Assembly (NCBI RefSeq): GCF_013170705.1
Contig: NZ_CP033334.1
Location: 4,565,501 to 4,629,500, forward strand
Reading direction: 5' to 3'
Length of the DNA: 64,000 bases
Origin: Mesorhizobium loti
Lineage (GTDB): Bacteria; Pseudomonadota; Alphaproteobacteria; Rhizobiales; Rhizobiaceae
The first letter of the stretch is position 1. Every line of letters starts with the position of its first letter. Under the pieces are notes generated by a model that was not told the DNA's origin, did no database searches, and saw only the letters and a program-made list of their open reading frames with translations. The translations under genes were made by a program, and so were the position numbers. Below, piece by piece: positions 42,621 to 49,621 of the stretch.

Positions 42621-42980
42621 CTATTTCTTCGGCGTCAGCACTTCGGTGCCGTTGCCTTCCTTGCCCGCGATCGTCCACAGGCCATGCAGCGAGCCGTCCT
42701 CCTCGACCTTGTAGACAACGAGGCCGATATCCTTGTCCATGACATAGCCGGCGGAGAATGCGTCGTCATTGCGCATGCAGATACCGTCCGAGGAGGAGCC
42801 GCCCGTCTCCCAATGGATCGTGCAGGTCGTCCCGCTGGTCAGCGTGATGGTGGCTTCGCCGCCATAGGCCGAGCCATCGAAGTTGGTGCCGGCGACAGTG
42901 TAAGTGCCGCCGATCGACTGCGCTGCCGCGGGCAGGGCGGCAAGCCCAAGCAGAGCCAGCGAAAGCAGAAATTTGTGCAT
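42621..42980 (-). CDS. small secreted protein of unknown function
   Basis: A 119-residue exported protein. The signal peptide MHKFLLSLALLGLAALPAAA is cleaved near residue 21. The mature part is beta-rich: SIGGTYTVAGTNFDGSAYGG, TTCTIHWETG with Cys, DGICMRNDDAFSAGYVMDKD, and YKVEEDGSLHGLWTIAGKEG near the end. Two cysteines could form a disulfide. Similar proteins occur in rhizobia without known function, sometimes named fibronectin-binding without support. Its neighbour at 43117 is another small secreted protein of different sequence. Confidence 0.75.
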   Translation of the reverse strand: MHKFLLSLALLGLAALPAAAQSIGGTYTVAGTNFDGSAYGGEATITLTSGTTCTIHWETGGSSSDGICMRNDDAFSAGYVMDKDIGLVVYKVEEDGSLHGLWTIAGKEGNGTEVLTPKK

Positions 42981-43116
42981 GATGTATTCCCCAAAAAGCG
43001 ACAGCCGCTACGAAACGAACGCTAGGCGGGAAACCGTCACCAGTAAATCAGATGGACATTGCAGGCAGAGATTTGTTCGCGGTGTGGCTAAAATGCTCTT
43101 GGGCGCGCCGCAGTTT

Positions 43117-43608
43117 TCATGGCCCCTTGAGGCTGCCGGCGATGGCGCCGACCAGTGGATCATATTTCGACCTGAGAGCCGGCGGGTAATCGATCCAGAC
43201 CGTGCGGATAACACCATCGCGGCCGAACAGGCGCCGCTCGTAGAAGATCTGCCCATCCTTCGTCCCCGACAGCACCGCCCAGTTCCTGCCGGTCTTGCTA
43301 TAGGTGACGGTATAGCCGGGTTCCTTGCTTGCCTTTTCTTCCGCGACAAAGCCTCTCGGCGTATCGTCGTCGACATTGAGGATGCCGGAGCAGGTCAGGC
43401 CGGCGCCGTCCGCGCTCAACCATACCTGTCCGTCGCCATTTTCGGGCTCGGGCTGACGATCGGTGAAGATCTCGTCGGGAAAGGTGCAGACGGTGCCGAA
43501 GCGCTCATTCACATAGGTGAAGGGTGCCGCGATTGCGCTGCTTGCTGCAATAGTCGCGAAAGCCACAATCACCGAAAAAAGCCGCCGCATCTGCTGCCCC
43601 AAAGCCAA
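43117..43608 (-). CDS. secreted hypothetical protein
   Basis: A 163-residue protein with a signal peptide (MRRLFSVIVAFATIAASSAIA) cleaved near residue 28 of the reading frame shown; ATG at 43587 (second Met, before RRLFS) is an alternative start. The mature part reads YVNERFGTVCTFPDEIFTDR, then GAGLTCSGILN, YTVTYSKTGRNWAVLSGTKDG and FYERRLFGRDG. Two cysteines likely pair in the periplasm. I do not recognise a named domain; similar short proteins are common near other periplasmic genes in rhizobia. Confidence 0.72.
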   Translation of the reverse strand: MALGQQMRRLFSVIVAFATIAASSAIAAPFTYVNERFGTVCTFPDEIFTDRQPEPENGDGQVWLSADGAGLTCSGILNVDDDTPRGFVAEEKASKEPGYTVTYSKTGRNWAVLSGTKDGQIFYERRLFGRDGVIRTVWIDYPPALRSKYDPLVGAIAGSLKGP

Positions 43609-43645
43609 TGACCGGGAGCAATCCTTGCACAGATCGACAGGAAGG

Positions 43646-44641
43646 TCAGCCGCCCGTCACGCTCATATGCCGGGACACCGACGGGCGGCTGGTGCGACGG
43701 TCGATGATGAAATCGTGGCCTTTCGGCTTGCGGCCGATAGCCTCATCGATAGCATCGGCGACAAGTTCGTCACCTTCGGATGCGCGCAAGGGCGCGCGCA
43801 GGTCGGCGGCATCCTCCTGGCCGAGGCACATGTAGAGCGTGCCGGTGCAGGTCAGCCTGACCCGGTTGCAGCTTTCGCAGAAATTATGCGTCATCGGCGT
43901 GATGAAGCCGAGCTTTCCGCCGGTCTCGGCGACGTGGACGTAGCGGGCCGGGCCGCCGGTCTTGAAGGGAATGTCGGTCAGCGTGAACTGGCGCTCCAGC
44001 GAAGCGCGCAGCAGCGACAGCGGCAGGTACTGGTCGGTGCGGTCGGCGTCGATCTCGCCCATCGGCATGGTTTCGATGACGGTCAGGTCCATGCCCCGGC
44101 CGTGCGCCCAGCGCATCATGTCGGGCAGTTCGGCGTCGTTGAAGTCCTTCAGCGCCACGGCGTTGAGCTTGACTTTCAGCCCGGCCGCCTGAGCGGCGTC
44201 GATGCCTTGCATGACCTTGTCGAGATGGCCCCAGCGGGTGATCTGGTGGAATTTGTCGGCGTCGAGCGTGTCGAGCGAGACGTTGATGCGCTTGACGCCG
44301 CAATCGGCGAGTTCGGCGGCGAAGCGCGACAGCTGCGAGCCGTTGGTGGTCAGCGTCAGTTCTTCGAGCGCGCCGCTGTCGAGGTGGCGCGAGAGCTGGC
44401 GCACCAGATGCATGATGTTCTTGCGCACCAGCGGCTCGCCGCCGGTGAGGCGCAGCCGCCTGACGCCCTTTTGGATGAAGACGGTGCAGAGCCGGTCCAG
44501 CTCTTCCAGCGACAACAGGTCCTTCTTCGGCAGGAAGGCCATGTCTTCGGCCATGCAATAGGTGCAACGGAAATCGCAGCGGTCGGTGACCGACACTCTG
44601 AGATAGCTGATCGTGCGACCAAAGGGGTCGATCATGTTCAT
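43646..44641 (-). CDS. moaA: GTP 3',8-cyclase (molybdenum cofactor biosynthesis protein A)
   Basis: A radical SAM enzyme of 331 residues that starts molybdopterin synthesis from GTP. The N-terminal cluster uses Cys22, Cys26 and Cys29 (RCDFRCTYC); the C-terminal cluster uses Cys255, Cys258 and Cys272 (NFCESCNR ... LYMC), and the chain ends in the conserved Gly-Gly (SVTGG). [11 protein letters not shown] is the SAM-binding GGE motif. The partner moaC is not in the window. No clear Moco riboswitch was found in the 195 bases upstream, which contain only short hairpins such as CCGACAC/GTGTCGG near 44752-44768. Confidence 0.95.
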   Translation of the reverse strand: MNMIDPFGRTISYLRVSVTDRCDFRCTYCMAEDMAFLPKKDLLSLEELDRLCTVFIQKGVRRLRLTGGEPLVRKNIMHLVRQLSRHLDSGALEELTLTTNGSQLSRFAAELADCGVKRINVSLDTLDADKFHQITRWGHLDKVMQGIDAAQAAGLKVKLNAVALKDFNDAELPDMMRWAHGRGMDLTVIETMPMGEIDADRTDQYLPLSLLRASLERQFTLTDIPFKTGGPARYVHVAETGGKLGFITPMTHNFCESCNRVRLTCTGTLYMCLGQEDAADLRAPLRASEGDELVADAIDEAIGRKPKGHDFIIDRRTSRPSVSRHMSVTGG

Positions 44642-44836
44642 GTTCGAGCGTTTCCGTGGCCGTTATCGGCGTCGTTATATACAGCTATGTGATACGATCC
44701 AGCCCGCCATTCAAGATACCGCTTCTCGATCTTTGGTAACATCCCGGAGCCGACACGGTGTGTCGGTCGTCTATCAGGACTTTTCCCCTTTCGCGAAGCG
44801 GCGTAGGGAAGGGCAATCGATACGGGATGAAACTGC

Positions 44837-45190
44837 ATGACCGCGCCAAAAGAACTCAGGGTCTCCAAGGACCGCAAACTGCTGTCGGTCACCTTTCCCA
44901 ATCACCAGCCATTCGAATTGCCGGCGGAGCTGTTGCGGGTTGCCTCGCCATCGGCCGAGGTGCAGGGGCATTCTCCGGAGCAACGGGTGACGGTTCCCGG
45001 CAAGCGCAACGTGGCCATCCTGAAGATCGACCCGGTCGGCAACTACGCGGTGCGTATCACCTTCGATGATTTCCACGACACCGGGATTTTCACCTGGAAC
45101 TACCTCCATACGCTCGGCCATGAGAAGGATGAGCGCTGGAATGCCTACCTTGCCGAGCTTGCGGAAAAGGGGCTGAGCCGTGACCGCTAA
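44837..45190 (+). CDS. DUF971 family protein
   Basis: A 117-residue cytosolic protein. It reads LLSVTFPNHQPFELPAELLR, VPGKRNVAILKIDPVGNYAVRITFDDFHDTGIFTWNYLHTLG, which is the DUF971 pattern also found as the N-terminal domain of gamma-butyrobetaine hydroxylase. In stand-alone form it is often linked to iron-sulfur cluster carrier or Moco genes. It is divergent from moaA with 195 bases between them and precedes an FMN-binding protein. Confidence 0.88.
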   Translation: MTAPKELRVSKDRKLLSVTFPNHQPFELPAELLRVASPSAEVQGHSPEQRVTVPGKRNVAILKIDPVGNYAVRITFDDFHDTGIFTWNYLHTLGHEKDERWNAYLAELAEKGLSRDR

Positions 45191-45253
45191 GCTGGCGTCG
45201 TAAAGGCGTCACACATCTGGAGTAGCGCCGGCAAAGATCCGGAGACGAAAAAG

Positions 45254-45865
45254 ATGTCGCTCATCACCACTGTCGAACAGCTTGAAGCGCTCTATGGCTT
45301 TCCCGGCGAAGCCTCGCTGGTCAAGGAACTCGACCACGTCATTCCCGAATATGCCGCTTTTATCGAGGCCTCGCCCTTTGTTGCACTGGCCACCAGCGGC
45401 CCGGAGGGGCTGGACTGTTCACCGCGCGGCGATCTCGCCGGCTTCGTGCGCATCGTTGATCCGAAGACGTTGATGATGCCGGACCGGCGCGGCAACAACC
45501 GCGCCGATTCGCTGAAAAACATCATCAGGGATCAGCGCGTCGGGCTGCTGTTCCTGGTGCCGGGCTCCGGTACGACGCTGCGCATCAACGGCCGCGCGCA
45601 CCTCACCACGGATGCCGCCCTTTGCGCATCGTTCATGGTCGACGGCAAGGCGGCGCGTTCGGTGACCGTCATCGACGTCGATTCGGTCTATTTCCAATGC
45701 GCTCGCGCCATTGTGCGGTCCGAGTTGTGGAACCCGGCGAAACATGTCGACCCGAAGTCGCTGCCGACGCCCGGAAAAATCCTGGAAATCACCAGCCGCA
45801 AGAACATCGACGGCGAAACCTATGACAAGGAATGGCCGGAGCGGGCGAAGAAAACGATGTGGTGA
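45254..45865 (+). CDS. pyridoxamine 5'-phosphate oxidase family FMN-binding protein
   Basis: A 203-residue split-barrel flavin protein of the MSMEG_1061-like group. Key segments are FVALATSGPEGLDCSPRGDLAGFV, LMMPDRRGNNRADSLKNIIRDQRVGLLFLVPGSGTTLRINGRA and the C-terminal ARAIVRSELWNP. It probably binds FMN or F420 and reduces or detoxifies a small molecule; the substrate is unknown. GGAGACGAAAAAG precedes the ATG. It ends beside a long palindromic element that separates it from the convergent MarR gene. Confidence 0.87.
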   Translation: MSLITTVEQLEALYGFPGEASLVKELDHVIPEYAAFIEASPFVALATSGPEGLDCSPRGDLAGFVRIVDPKTLMMPDRRGNNRADSLKNIIRDQRVGLLFLVPGSGTTLRINGRAHLTTDAALCASFMVDGKAARSVTVIDVDSVYFQCARAIVRSELWNPAKHVDPKSLPTPGKILEITSRKNIDGETYDKEWPERAKKTMW

Positions 45866-45878
45866 CCGGTGCACCGAC

Positions 45879-45995
45879 ATTCAGGTCAGGCTGGCCTGCA
45901 AATGGCGGCCTCCTGCGCTTCCGGTGCTCACGTACTTTGAGTACGCTCCGCTCCGGCTCTCGAAGCCACCATTTTCGGCGCATCCTGACCTGAAT
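45879..45995. repeat. nested inverted repeat element between convergent genes
   Basis: A 117-base stem-loop: outer arms ATTCAGGTCAGG (45879-45890) and CCTGACCTGAAT (45984-45995) are perfect; middle arms AAATGGCGGC and GCCACCATTT differ by one base; an inner CGTACT/AGTACG hairpin with loop TTG is perfect. It fills the gap between the PPOX-type gene and the marR gene, where it could stop transcription from both sides. Its sequence resembles a repeat family found between genes in Mesorhizobium and relatives. Confidence 0.7.
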
Positions 45996-46012
45996 CCCGG
46001 CCCACCTTGGTG

Positions 46013-46465
46013 CTAGGCTTCCTTCAGCACATCGTAAATCTTGCGCATCTGTTCGCCGATCATGTCGCACTGTTCCGGTGTCGACTGGCTCATCGCTTTT
46101 TCGATCAGCGCCATATGCACTTTCAGCGCCTGCATCAGCAGCGCCTCGCCGGCCTCGGTCAGGGCCAGCCGCAGGATGCGCTTGTCCTTCTCGTCGCCCT
46201 CGCGGCGCAGCAGGCCGCGCGTCTCCAGCTGCGGCAACAGCATTGTGATGTTGGAGCGGCCGACGAGCAGCTTGCGTGCAAGGTCGTGCTGCGACATGCC
46301 GGGATGGCGGTAGAGGTTCATCAGCACGTCGAGCTGCGCAGGCTTGAGATCCAGCGGCGCGAGCTTCACCGCCAGCGTGCGCTCCAGCACATGGCAGGCG
46401 CGCGCCACCGCGACCCAGTTGCGAAAACGCGGGTTGTCCCAGGGCAGCTCTTGTTTATTGTTCAT
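46013..46465 (-). CDS. MarR family transcriptional regulator
   Basis: A 150-residue winged-helix regulator. The core is LDVLMNLYRHPGMSQHDLARKLLVGRSNITMLLPQLETRGLLRREGDEKDKRILRLALTEAG, with the recognition helix in the middle and the beta-wing Asp-Lys-Arg motif. It is divergent from an alpha/beta hydrolase, with 47 bases between the starts, and two identical-format palindromes lie in that gap, one over its own ATG. It most likely represses both itself and the hydrolase until a small lipophilic ligand binds. Confidence 0.92.
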   Translation of the reverse strand: MNNKQELPWDNPRFRNWVAVARACHVLERTLAVKLAPLDLKPAQLDVLMNLYRHPGMSQHDLARKLLVGRSNITMLLPQLETRGLLRREGDEKDKRILRLALTEAGEALLMQALKVHMALIEKAMSQSTPEQCDMIGEQMRKIYDVLKEA

Positions 46466-46493
46466 CTTTGAACTATTATGTTCATGCTTGAAC
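46460..46493. promoter_or_regulatory. tandem MarR operators
   Basis: GTTCATCTTTGAAC (46460-46473) and GTTCATGCTTGAAC (46480-46493) share the palindrome GTTCA-N4-TGAAC and are spaced 20 bp centre to centre, about two helical turns, so two dimers would bind the same DNA face. The first site covers the marR start codon and the second the hydrolase promoter region. Confidence 0.75.
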
Positions 46494-46512
46494 GTATGGA
46501 TGGATTCCCACT

Positions 46513-47424
46513 ATGGCATCATTCGGGCTGAAGGTCATCCGAGGTGTGTTTGGTGCGGCCGAACATATTGCGCCGCGCATCACCGGGCGGGCGGCCTTCG
46601 AACTGTTCTGCCGTACGCCGAGCGCCAGGGCGCTGACCGACGCTGAGCGTCGTGCCATCGGCCGTGCCGCTGAATTCATGACCGAGGCGCGCCATCATCG
46701 GCTGAAGACGGCGACCGGCTGCGTGGCGGTGCACGAATTCCGGCCGGAGCCGGGAAGGGCGGCTCCCGGCACCGTGCTCGTCGTCCATGGCTGGCGTTCG
46801 CGCACCGAATACATGCGTGCATTGATCGAAGGCTATCGCGCCGCCGGCTACAGGGTCGTTTCGCTGGACCTGCCGGGCCACGGACATTCGCAGGGCCGGC
46901 ATCTCAACATGGTCAACGCGGTTGACGCGGTGCGGGTCGCCGGCGAATGGTTCGGTCCGTTCGTTGCGGCGGTGGGCCATTCCTTCGGCGGCGCCGTTGC
47001 CGCCAACGCCATCGCAGGTTCGGTCAAGAACATTCCGCCGCTGGCGGCCGGGCGTCTTGTGCTGATCGCGGCGCCAAGTTCCTTGCCGGCGATCTTTGCC
47101 GACTTCAGCCGCATGCTCAATGTCGGTCCCCGCTCGCAGCTTGCCATGGCGGACCGTGTCGAACACTTGTCCGGCCGGCCCCTGCATGAATTCACCGGCG
47201 ACCGCCAGCTCGCACAGGCGCCGGTGCCGACGCTTATCATCCACGCGCCTGATGACCGCGAGGTACCGGCTGAGCATGCGAGACGCTATGCCGGCGCCGG
47301 CGGTCATGTGCGGCTGCACTGGGCCGACGGGCTCGGCCACCGCCGCATTCTTGCGGACAAGGGTGTTGTCGAACGCGCCGTTGCCTTCGTCGCGGGGAAC
47401 CACGAGCCGTCATTGCTGCATTGA
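46513..47424 (+). CDS. alpha/beta hydrolase
   Basis: A 303-residue serine hydrolase. After an N-terminal helical part come TVLVVHGWRSRTEYM (oxyanion loop), SLDLPGHGHSQGRHL, the nucleophile elbow VGHSFGGAVAAN, Asp in IIHAPDDREVP and His in GLGHRRIL. No signal peptide is clear. It is divergent from the MarR gene and shares its two operators, which suggests induction by the regulator's ligand. The substrate could be an ester or lactone; the family is too broad to say more. Confidence 0.87.
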   Translation: MASFGLKVIRGVFGAAEHIAPRITGRAAFELFCRTPSARALTDAERRAIGRAAEFMTEARHHRLKTATGCVAVHEFRPEPGRAAPGTVLVVHGWRSRTEYMRALIEGYRAAGYRVVSLDLPGHGHSQGRHLNMVNAVDAVRVAGEWFGPFVAAVGHSFGGAVAANAIAGSVKNIPPLAAGRLVLIAAPSSLPAIFADFSRMLNVGPRSQLAMADRVEHLSGRPLHEFTGDRQLAQAPVPTLIIHAPDDREVPAEHARRYAGAGGHVRLHWADGLGHRRILADKGVVERAVAFVAGNHEPSLLH

Positions 47425-47441
47425 GCCGCGGTCCTCGTTCC

Positions 47442-47489
47442 ATGCATATCGTTGTCTCAAACCCGGGACCACTTTTGAGCGACATGCAT
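47442..47489. repeat. short rhizobial palindromic repeat (GCGACATGCAT type), copy 1
   Basis: ATGCATATCGTTGTCTCAAA and TTTTGAGCGACATGCAT pair around a CCCGGGACC centre; ATGCAT and CTCAAA/TTTGAG arms are exact. A related copy is at 53661-53704. It sits in the 69-base gap between the convergent hydrolase and rhodanese genes. I recognise this as a family of scattered intergenic palindromes in Mesorhizobium. Confidence 0.65.
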
Positions 47490-47493
47490 TGGG

Positions 47494-47889
47494 CTACTTC
47501 TTCTTCTCGCCGGGCTCGATCGGCAGTCCGGCCGCCTTCCAGGCTGTGTAGCCGCCAAGGATGTGCTTGACCGGCGTCAGTCCCATGTCCTGCGCGGTCT
47601 TGGTGGCGAGCGCCGAGCGCCAGCCGCCGGCACAAAAGAAGACAAAGCTCTTTCCCGAGGCGAAAAACGGCTTGTGATAAGGGCTCTCGGGATCGATCCA
47701 GAATTCCAGCATGCCACGAGTGACATGTTTGGCGCCGGGTATTCTCCCATCACGTTCGACCTCGCGAGGGTCGCGCAAGTCGACGAAGATCGTGCCCTCA
47801 TCTTCGAGCAATCCCGCCGCTTCTTCAGGCGAAACCACTTCGATCTCGGCATTGGCCTCGTCGAGCAGTTCGCGATAACCCTTTTTCAC
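47494..47889 (-). CDS. rhodanese-like domain protein
   Basis: A 131-residue single rhodanese domain. It reads IEVVSPEEAAGLLEDEGTIFVDLRDPREVERDGRIPGAKHV, then the active loop FFCAGGWRSALAT with catalytic Cys, and HILGGYTAWKAAGLPI. The start is GTG at 47889, supported by GGGAGGGG about 7 bases upstream. It could transfer sulfur from thiosulfate or a persulfide to an acceptor; the loop CAGGWRS is typical of a bacterial single-domain subgroup. Confidence 0.88.
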   Translation of the reverse strand: MKKGYRELLDEANAEIEVVSPEEAAGLLEDEGTIFVDLRDPREVERDGRIPGAKHVTRGMLEFWIDPESPYHKPFFASGKSFVFFCAGGWRSALATKTAQDMGLTPVKHILGGYTAWKAAGLPIEPGEKKK

Positions 47890-47950
47890 CGTCGTCCCCT
47901 CCCGGCCCTTGGTGGCAGGTCCGAATTTCGAGCACACCAGCTTGCGTTTG

Positions 47951-48565
47951 TCACGCCGCCTCGGTTGCGGCCATCGTCTTCCACGCCGCCATCGCCCCGG
48001 CCACGGTCGCCAGCAGGGCGGCGCGCGAGGCACCATCCCGCGCCTGGATCGACATGCCATGCTGAACCGTGGCGAAGAAGGTCGCCACGGCACGACAATC
48101 GAATTTCGCCGGCAATTCGCCCTCGGCCACGCCGCGCTCGAGGCGCTTGCGCAGGGCTGTGAGGTTTCCGGCGCGACGCCGGCGCAAATCCGCGCAGATG
48201 GCGCCGCTGCTTGAGTCCTCGTGCAGTGCACCCAGTGCAATCAGGCAGCCCTGCGGGCGATCGGTCCGCGAATAAGCCTTGGCTGTCTGCCGCAGGAAGT
48301 TCTCGATCGCCTTGCATGCCGTCGATGCCTGGTCCAATGCGGCCCAGATTTCCGTTCCTTCGGCTTGCGTGTAATATTCGGTCGCTTCGAGGAACAGCGC
48401 CTCCTTGCTGCCAAAGGCGGCATAGAGGCTGGGCGAATTGATGCCCATCGTCGCGGTCAGCTCGGCAATCGAAGTGCCCTCGTAGCCTTTGGCCCAAAAG
48501 AGTTCCATCGCGCGCCGCAGGGCCGCGGTTCGATCGAATGTACGGGGACGGCCTCTTTCCGGCAT
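47951..48565 (-). CDS. TetR/AcrR family transcriptional regulator
   Basis: A 204-residue regulator. The N-terminal helix-turn-helix reads GRPRTFDRTAALRRAMELFW, AKGYEGTSIAELTATMGINSPSLYAAFGSKEALF; the C-terminal domain has RPQGCLIALGALH, typical of the YxaF/LmrA-like group that senses small aromatic compounds. It is divergent from an SDR gene, and palindromes in the 99-base gap are likely its operators. Repression of itself and the SDR is inferred. Confidence 0.92.
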   Translation of the reverse strand: MPERGRPRTFDRTAALRRAMELFWAKGYEGTSIAELTATMGINSPSLYAAFGSKEALFLEATEYYTQAEGTEIWAALDQASTACKAIENFLRQTAKAYSRTDRPQGCLIALGALHEDSSSGAICADLRRRRAGNLTALRKRLERGVAEGELPAKFDCRAVATFFATVQHGMSIQARDGASRAALLATVAGAMAAWKTMAATEAA

Positions 48566-48571
48566 GGCGCT

Positions 48572-48655
48572 TTTTCTGTGTTGACCGATACATAAATCAG
48601 TTGACGCAACCGGGCAAGACTGCCAGACATTTATGTATTGATCGATACATAAATG
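48572..48655. promoter_or_regulatory. two TetR-type operators between tetR and SDR gene
   Basis: Site 2 is CATTTATGTAT-TGATCG-ATACATAAATG (48628-48655), with perfect 11-bp arms. Site 1 is TTTTCTGTGT-TGACCG-ATACATAAAT (48572-48597), where the left arm matches 7 of 10 positions and the right 12 bases (CGATACATAAAT) are identical to site 2. The centres are 57 bp apart. Site 1 lies 7 bases before the tetR start and site 2 covers the SDR ribosome-binding region. Confidence 0.75.
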
Positions 48656-48664
48656 GAGAAACGC

Positions 48665-49411
48665 ATGTCTTCCAGCAATTTGAACGACAAGGCCGCCCTC
48701 GTCACGGGTGGCAGCCGCGGCATCGGGGCGGCGATTGCACGGCGCCTGGCCACCGATGGCGCGGCCGTCGCACTGACTTATGTGAACGGCGAGGAGCAGG
48801 CTCTCTCCGTTGTTGCCGATATAGAGGCCAAGGGCGGCCGTGCCATTGCGATCAGGGCCGACAACCGGGATGCCGTGGCGATAGACAGAGCCGTCGATCA
48901 GGCCGTTGGTGCCTTCGGCCGGCTCGACATCCTGGTCAACAGTGCCGGCATCTGGCGCGCGGCACCCATCGATACGCTGTCGCTTGCCGATTTCGATGAG
49001 ACCATGTCGGTCAACCTGAGAGCTCCGTTCATCGCCTCGAAGGCCGCGGCGGCTCATATGGGCGAGGGCGGCCGGATCATCTCGATCGGCAGCAATCTCG
49101 CCGAACGCGTCACCGACACCAGCCTCGGCGCCTATTCCGCCAGCAAGGCGGCGCTGGTCGGGTTGACCAAGGCCCTGGCGCGCGACCTCGGTCCGCGCGG
49201 CATCACCGCCAATGTCGTCCACCCTGGCTCGACCGACACCGACATGAACCCGGCGGACGGACCGCATGCCGAGCACCAGCGCCAGAAGATGGCCATGCCG
49301 CGATTCGGCAAGGCCGACGACATCGCCGGCATGGTCGCGTGGCTTGCCGGCCCTGAAGGACGTTTCGTGACCGGCGCCGCATTGACCATCGATGGCGGCG
49401 CCAACGCCTGA
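48665..49411 (+). CDS. SDR family oxidoreductase (TetR-linked)
   Basis: A 248-residue classical SDR with TGGSRGIG, NSAGIW, SIGSNLAERV with catalytic Ser, AYSASKAALVGLTKAL with Tyr and Lys, and LTIDGGANA at the end. The ATG at 48665 is chosen because GGAGAAACGC precedes it; ATG 48653 is in frame but lies inside the operator and lacks a ribosome-binding site. Such TetR-controlled SDRs usually reduce reactive carbonyls or quinones. The substrate is not known. Confidence 0.9.
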   Translation: MSSSNLNDKAALVTGGSRGIGAAIARRLATDGAAVALTYVNGEEQALSVVADIEAKGGRAIAIRADNRDAVAIDRAVDQAVGAFGRLDILVNSAGIWRAAPIDTLSLADFDETMSVNLRAPFIASKAAAAHMGEGGRIISIGSNLAERVTDTSLGAYSASKAALVGLTKALARDLGPRGITANVVHPGSTDTDMNPADGPHAEHQRQKMAMPRFGKADDIAGMVAWLAGPEGRFVTGAALTIDGGANA

Positions 49412-49428
49412 GTTTTGCGGAGTTCCCA

Positions 49429-49458
49429 GGCGGGAGCTGAAACACCCTCGCTCCCGCC
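49429..49458 (+). terminator. hairpin after the SDR gene
   Basis: GGCGGGAGC (49429-49437) and GCTCCCGCC (49450-49458) are perfect 9-bp arms with a 12-base loop, 18 bases after the stop codon. No T-run follows, so it is a probable rather than certain terminator. The rest of the gap to 49622 is AT-richer and probably carries the promoter of the transpeptidase gene. Confidence 0.55.
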
Positions 49459-49621
49459 GTCACGATGTTGTGAAACCGTTCTGCAACAGGCTTTCCGAAA
49501 TTTATGAAAGCTTAACGAAATCGGTATGAATCAGTATAGTCGCGCCTTACATCCGCCATGCGGTGAGCGAGACGGTCTAGCGTGCGGAACGGGAACCGGT
49601 TGCGACCGGAGCGGGTGATTG

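Noticed and set aside
44642..44836. Possible molybdenum cofactor riboswitch before moaA
   Set aside because: Only short, unrelated hairpins are present; the conserved Moco motif was not recognisable.
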